A DNA stretch of 9,521 bases from the NCBI GenBank assembly GCA_023458615.1, contig JAEWYV010000115.1, forward strand, positions 1 through 9,521, in the 5' to 3' direction. Under the pieces are notes generated by a model. The model saw nothing but the letters and a program-made list of their open reading frames with translations. It was not told the DNA's origin and made no database searches. Positions 7,044-9,521 of this stretch are shown here, piece after piece. Positions within the stretch are counted from its first letter, which is position 1. Each line of letters begins with the position of its first letter. Made by a program: the position numbers and the translations under genes. The DNA is from Bacillota bacterium (GTDB lineage Bacteria > Bacillota > Clostridia > Christensenellales > CAG-138).

Positions 7044-7049
7044 TTCCTT
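7044..7049 (-). promoter_or_regulatory. Ribosome binding site deciding the lacI start
   Basis: AAGGAA on the minus strand lies six bases before the ATG at 7037. The in-frame ATG at 7079 has no such site and lies upstream of the predicted transcription start, so the shorter protein is preferred. Confidence 0.8.
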
Positions 7050-7057
7050 ATTGGTTA

Positions 7058-7069
7058 CTAAATTAATCA
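7058..7069. promoter_or_regulatory. Candidate operator, copy 1 (lacI start region)
   Basis: CTAAATTAATCA overlaps the predicted lacI transcription start (near 7064). The same 12 bases recur exactly at 7186-7197 beside the xylA transcription start, 128 bp away in the same orientation. Placement and identity suggest a shared binding site, possibly for the adjacent LacI protein. The sequence is AT-rich and only weakly symmetrical, so this is a candidate only. Confidence 0.35.
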
Positions 7070-7070
7070 T

Positions 7071-7099
7071 ATTATACAAGTTTTAAGTTAAGAAGTAAA
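7071..7099 (-). promoter_or_regulatory. Promoter of lacI
   Basis: On the minus strand TTTACT (7099-7094, 4 of 6 to the -35 consensus) is followed after 17 bases by a perfect TATAAT (7076-7071). The start would be near 7064, giving a leader of about 27 bases that holds AAGGAA. Confidence 0.65.
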
Positions 7100-7148
7100 G
7101 TTATTTATGAAGGATTCGTTTTTTCCCTTTCCGCATATACATTGTATC

Positions 7149-7176
7149 TTGACAAAAATCTAGAATCTAGTATTAT
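7149..7176 (+). promoter_or_regulatory. Promoter of xylAB
   Basis: A perfect -35 box TTGACA (7149-7154) is followed after 16 bases by TATTAT (7171-7176, 5 of 6 to the -10 consensus). An alternative -10, TATAGA (7174-7179), would give a 19-base gap. The start would be near 7183 and the leader about 90 bases, long and AT-rich. The direct repeat ATCTAG...ATCTAG lies in the spacer (7158-7163 and 7165-7170). Confidence 0.8.
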
Positions 7177-7185
7177 AGAATTAAG

Positions 7186-7197
7186 CTAAATTAATCA
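7186..7197. promoter_or_regulatory. Candidate operator, copy 2 (xylA start region)
   Basis: An exact second copy of CTAAATTAATCA, beginning about three bases after the predicted xylA transcription start. It also opens an inverted pair, CTAAA (7186-7190) and TTTAG (7200-7204), separated by nine bases. A bound repressor here would block xylAB. The assignment rests on position and repetition only. Confidence 0.38.
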
Positions 7198-7224
7198 AGT
7201 TTAGGTACTTAGAGCAAATCAAAA

Positions 7225-7236
7225 ATTTAGTTAAAT
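7225..7236. promoter_or_regulatory. Short palindrome in the xylA leader
   Basis: ATTTA-GT-TAAAT is a perfect 5+5 inverted repeat around a two-base centre, about 40 bases after the predicted xylA transcription start. It could be an accessory operator half or chance in AT-rich DNA. Confidence 0.2.
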
Positions 7237-7274
7237 CTAGTAAGATCAACAACACGAAAGGAACCCAAATTACC

Positions 7275-8591
7275 ATGGCTGAGATTTTCGCAGGCATTCC
7301 CCAAATTCGCTTTGAAGGCCCCGCAAGCAAGAACCCGCTTGCGTTCAAGTTCTATGAAGCAGACCGCATTGTCGCGGGCAAACCGATGCGTGAGCATCTG
7401 CCCTTTGCAATGGCCTGGTGGCATAACCTCTGCAACGCGGGCAAGGATATCTTTGGCGACGCAACGGCGAACAAGACCTTTGGCGCGGAGGCGGGCACCA
7501 TGGCGCACGCCAAGGCAAAGGTAGACGCAGGCTTTGAATTCATGCAGAAGGTCGGCATTCGCTACTTCTGCTTCCACGATGTAGACATCGTCCCCGAAGC
7601 GGATGACATCAACGAAACCAACCGCCGCCTGGACGAAATCACGGACTATATTCTCGAAAAGATGAAGGGCACGGGCATCCAGTGCCTCTGGGGCACCGCG
7701 AATATGTTCAGCAATCCGCGCTTCATGAACGGCGCGGGCAGCTCCAACTCCGCCGAGGTGTTCTGCTTTGCCGCTGCGCAGGTGAAAAAAGCGCTGGAAC
7801 TCACCGTGAAGCTTGGCGGACGCGGCTACGTCTTCTGGGGCGGTCGTGAAGGCTATGAAACCCTCCTGAACACCGACATGAAGTTTGAGCAGGACAACAT
7901 TGCCAAGCTCATGCACATGGCGGTAAAATATGGTCGCAGCATCGGCTTCAAGGGTGACTTCTACATCGAGCCCAAGCCCAAAGAGCCCATGAAGCACCAG
8001 TATGATTACGACGCGTCGACGGCAATCGGCTTCCTCCGCGCCTACGGCCTCGACAAGGACTTCAAACTCAACATCGAAGCCAACCACGCAACCCTTGCGG
8101 GACACACCTTCCAGCATGACCTCCGCGTGAGCCGCGTCAACGGCATGCTCGGCAGCATCGACGCAAACCAGGGTGACCTGCTGCTTGGCTGGGACACCGA
8201 TGAATTCCCATTCGACGTGTACGAGGCCACCATGTGCATGTATGAGGTGCTCAAATCCGGCGGACTCACCGGCGGCTTAAACTTCGACGCGAAGAACCGC
8301 CGCCCGAGCTACACCTATGAGGATATGTTCGAGGCGTTCATCCTCGGCATGGATACCTTTGCGCTGGGTCTGCTCAAGGCAGCCGCCATCATCGAAGACG
8401 GACGCATCGACGCGTTTGTTGCCGACCGCTACGCGAGCTACAAGGAAGGCATCGGCGCGAAGATCGTCAGCGGCGAAGCGACGCTGGAAGAATGCGCAGC
8501 CAAAGCCCTCGCAGCCAAGGCACCCAAACTGCCCGGCAGCGGTAAGCAGGAATATCTGGAGAGCGTCGTCAACAGCGTGCTCTTTAGCTGA
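7275..8591 (+). CDS. xylA: Xylose isomerase, class II
   Basis: A complete 438-residue xylose isomerase, converting D-xylose to D-xylulose with two divalent metal ions in a TIM barrel; active as a tetramer in the cytoplasm. Catalytic His101 and Asp104 are in FHDVD (100-104). The class II motif IEPKPKEP is at 231-238. Metal ligands are present as Glu232, Glu268 and His271 (IEANH), Asp296 (SIDAN), Asp307 and Asp309 (WDTD), and Asp338 (FDAK). Numbering matches E. coli XylA almost exactly, and the length is typical of the longer class II group. The ATG follows AAAGGAA (7257-7263) with an 11-base gap, slightly long. The gene is divergent from lacI and 65 bases upstream of xylB. It is likely induced by xylose through repression at its AT-rich leader; whether the repressor is the adjacent LacI protein is an inference. 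Confidence 0.97.
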   Translation: MAEIFAGIPQIRFEGPASKNPLAFKFYEADRIVAGKPMREHLPFAMAWWHNLCNAGKDIFGDATANKTFGAEAGTMAHAKAKVDAGFEFMQKVGIRYFCFHDVDIVPEADDINETNRRLDEITDYILEKMKGTGIQCLWGTANMFSNPRFMNGAGSSNSAEVFCFAAAQVKKALELTVKLGGRGYVFWGGREGYETLLNTDMKFEQDNIAKLMHMAVKYGRSIGFKGDFYIEPKPKEPMKHQYDYDASTAIGFLRAYGLDKDFKLNIEANHATLAGHTFQHDLRVSRVNGMLGSIDANQGDLLLGWDTDEFPFDVYEATMCMYEVLKSGGLTGGLNFDAKNRRPSYTYEDMFEAFILGMDTFALGLLKAAAIIEDGRIDAFVADRYASYKEGIGAKIVSGEATLEECAAKALAAKAPKLPGSGKQEYLESVVNSVLFS

Positions 8592-8612
8592 GCGTAACAA
8601 ATCAGGAATCAA

Positions 8613-8639
8613 GGGCGGCGGCAGCGCCGCCCCGATTTT
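8613..8639 (+). terminator. GC-rich hairpin between xylA and xylB, terminator or attenuator
   Basis: A perfect 8-bp stem pairs GGGCGGCG (8613-8620) with CGCCGCCC (8625-8632) around a GCAG loop. The outer bases AATC (8607-8610) and GATT (8634-8637) can pair further. Only four T residues follow (8636-8639), and the xylB ribosome site begins six bases later. It may partly terminate transcription or protect the 3' end of xylA mRNA, lowering xylB relative to xylA. Confidence 0.6.
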
Positions 8640-8656
8640 ATGTGAGGAGAACGATT

Positions 8657-9521
8657 ATGTATTATATTGGCGTCGATCTTGGAACATCCGCACTCAAAAC
8701 CCTGCTCATGGACAGCGACGGGGCCGTGCTCAACATCGCCTCGCGTGAATATCCGCTGGAGTTTCCACATCCCGGCTGGTCCCAGCAAAAGCCGGAGGAC
8801 TGGCAGAAGGCCGTCTTCGAGTGTATTCCTGAACTGACAAAGGACATTGACCGCAGCAAGGTTGCGGGCATCGGCGTCGGCGGACAGATGCACGGACTTG
8901 TGGTGCTGGACAAAAACGACGCGGTCATCCGCCCTGCGATCCTCTGGAACGACGGACGCACCACGAAGGAGACGGACTATCTCAACAACGAAATCGGCAA
9001 GGATAAGCTCTCCGAATGGACGGGCAACATCGCCTTTGCCGGGTTTACCGCGCCGAAGATTCTCTGGATGCGGAACAACGAGCCGGAGAACTTCAAAAAA
9101 ATCGCAAAGATCATGCTGCCGAAGGATTACATCACCTATCTGCTCACCGGCGTGCATAGCTGCGACTATTCCGATGCCTCCGGTATGCTGCTATTAGACG
9201 TGAAAAACCGCAAGTGGTCTCAGCCGATGATGGAGATCTGCGGCGTAACCGAAGCGCAGATGCCAAAGCTCTTCGAGAGCTATGAGTCGGTTGGCACGCT
9301 CCTGCCGGACGTTGCCAAGGCGCTCGGCCTGCCGGAGACGGTGAAGGTCTGCGCGGGCGCTGGCGACAACGCCGCCGCAGCGGTCGGCACAGGTACGGTT
9401 GGCGAGGGCAGATGCAATATCTCCATCGGCACCTCCGGCACGGTGTTCATCAGCAACTGCGCGTTCAGCGTGGATAGCCACAACGCGCTGCATGCCTTTG
9501 CGCATTCGGACGGGCACTATC
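8657..9521 (+). CDS. xylB: Xylulokinase, FGGY family (5' part, cut by window end)
   Basis: The first 288 codons of a xylulokinase that phosphorylates D-xylulose to xylulose-5-phosphate using ATP, feeding the pentose phosphate pathway. The frame is open to the window edge; the family is about 480-500 residues, so roughly 40% is missing. The N-terminal IGVDLGTS (4-11, with Asp7) is the phosphate-binding start of FGGY kinases. GQMHGL (77-81 region, Met78 and His79) and LWNDGR (96-101) form the sugar-binding side as in E. coli XylB. Asp237 in GAGDN (234-238) is the expected catalytic base, and SIGTSGTVF (256-264) is the adenosine-side motif. The ATG follows AGGAGA (8645-8650) with a 6-base gap. 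It sits directly after xylA on the same strand, the usual xylAB order. Xylulokinase is preferred over other FGGY kinases because of this context and the QMHG motif. Confidence 0.95.
   Translation, partial: MYYIGVDLGTSALKTLLMDSDGAVLNIASREYPLEFPHPGWSQQKPEDWQKAVFECIPELTKDIDRSKVAGIGVGGQMHGLVVLDKNDAVIRPAILWNDGRTTKETDYLNNEIGKDKLSEWTGNIAFAGFTAPKILWMRNNEPENFKKIAKIMLPKDYITYLLTGVHSCDYSDASGMLLLDVKNRKWSQPMMEICGVTEAQMPKLFESYESVGTLLPDVAKALGLPETVKVCAGAGDNAAAAVGTGTVGEGRCNISIGTSGTVFISNCAFSVDSHNALHAFAHSDGHY

Noticed and set aside
5971..7059. The 10-mer ATTGGTTACT found both at the lacI stop (5971-5980) and in the lacI leader (7050-7059)
   Set aside because: A 10-base match is expected many times by chance in a window of this size, and neither site has any other shared context.
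7038..7079. An upstream in-frame ATG at 7079 that would lengthen LacI by 14 residues
   Set aside because: The added codons cover the predicted -10 box and ribosome site. LacI proteins normally begin a few residues before the helix-turn-helix, as the 7037 start does.
7107..7163. An 18-codon plus-strand frame (starting MKDSFFPFPHIH) upstream of xylA, a possible leader peptide
   Set aside because: It has no ribosome site and overlaps the -35 region of the xylA promoter, so transcripts from that promoter would not contain its start.
7227..8117. A 296-codon minus-strand open frame opposite xylA
   Set aside because: It is antisense to a complete xylose isomerase with all catalytic residues, and its translation has no recognisable family features.

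Overview
This window looks like a carbohydrate-use island from a member of the Bacillota, most likely class Clostridia. The basis is the gene content: paired CUT1-type sugar permeases with no ATPase beside them, a YesL/DUF624 protein, a cellobiose phosphorylase that resembles the clostridial enzymes along its whole length, and a LacI repressor divergent from xylA-xylB. Strong Shine-Dalgarno sequences and sigma-A-like promoters agree. Genes are moderately GC-rich and the regulatory gaps are clearly AT-rich. No species call is possible from this alone.

Layout. Bases 1-1136 (+) hold the end of one ABC sugar permease and a complete second one, overlapping by ATGA and closed by a UUCG-capped terminator. 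Bases 1260-1910 (+) hold a YesL-type membrane protein, preceded by four short phased repeats. A 34-bp perfect palindrome at 1928-1961 separates it from the convergent minus-strand genes. Those read leftward from about 7037: lacI (7037-5976), cellobiose phosphorylase (5761-3326) and GH1 beta-glucosidase (3316-1976). Rightward from 7275 lie xylA (complete) and xylB (cut by the window end), with a GC-rich hairpin between them.

How the genes fit together. The permeases probably import an oligosaccharide. Cytoplasmic cellobiose phosphorylase would convert cellobiose to glucose-1-phosphate plus glucose, and the GH1 enzyme would hydrolyse beta-glucosides or longer cellodextrins. XylA and XylB would send D-xylose through D-xylulose to xylulose-5-phosphate. 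The LacI protein sits between the two branches and may control both. A 12-bp sequence is repeated exactly near the predicted transcription starts of lacI and xylA.

The least ordinary part is 5801-6040, two adjacent 120-bp units about 82% identical. The right-hand unit encodes the last residues and stop of LacI. The left-hand unit is a decayed, in-frame copy of the same end, lying between lacI and the phosphorylase gene and supplying the predicted -35 box of a phosphorylase promoter. Apart from this and the regulatory repeats, I see a recognisable sugar-use locus and no evidence for a wholly new system.
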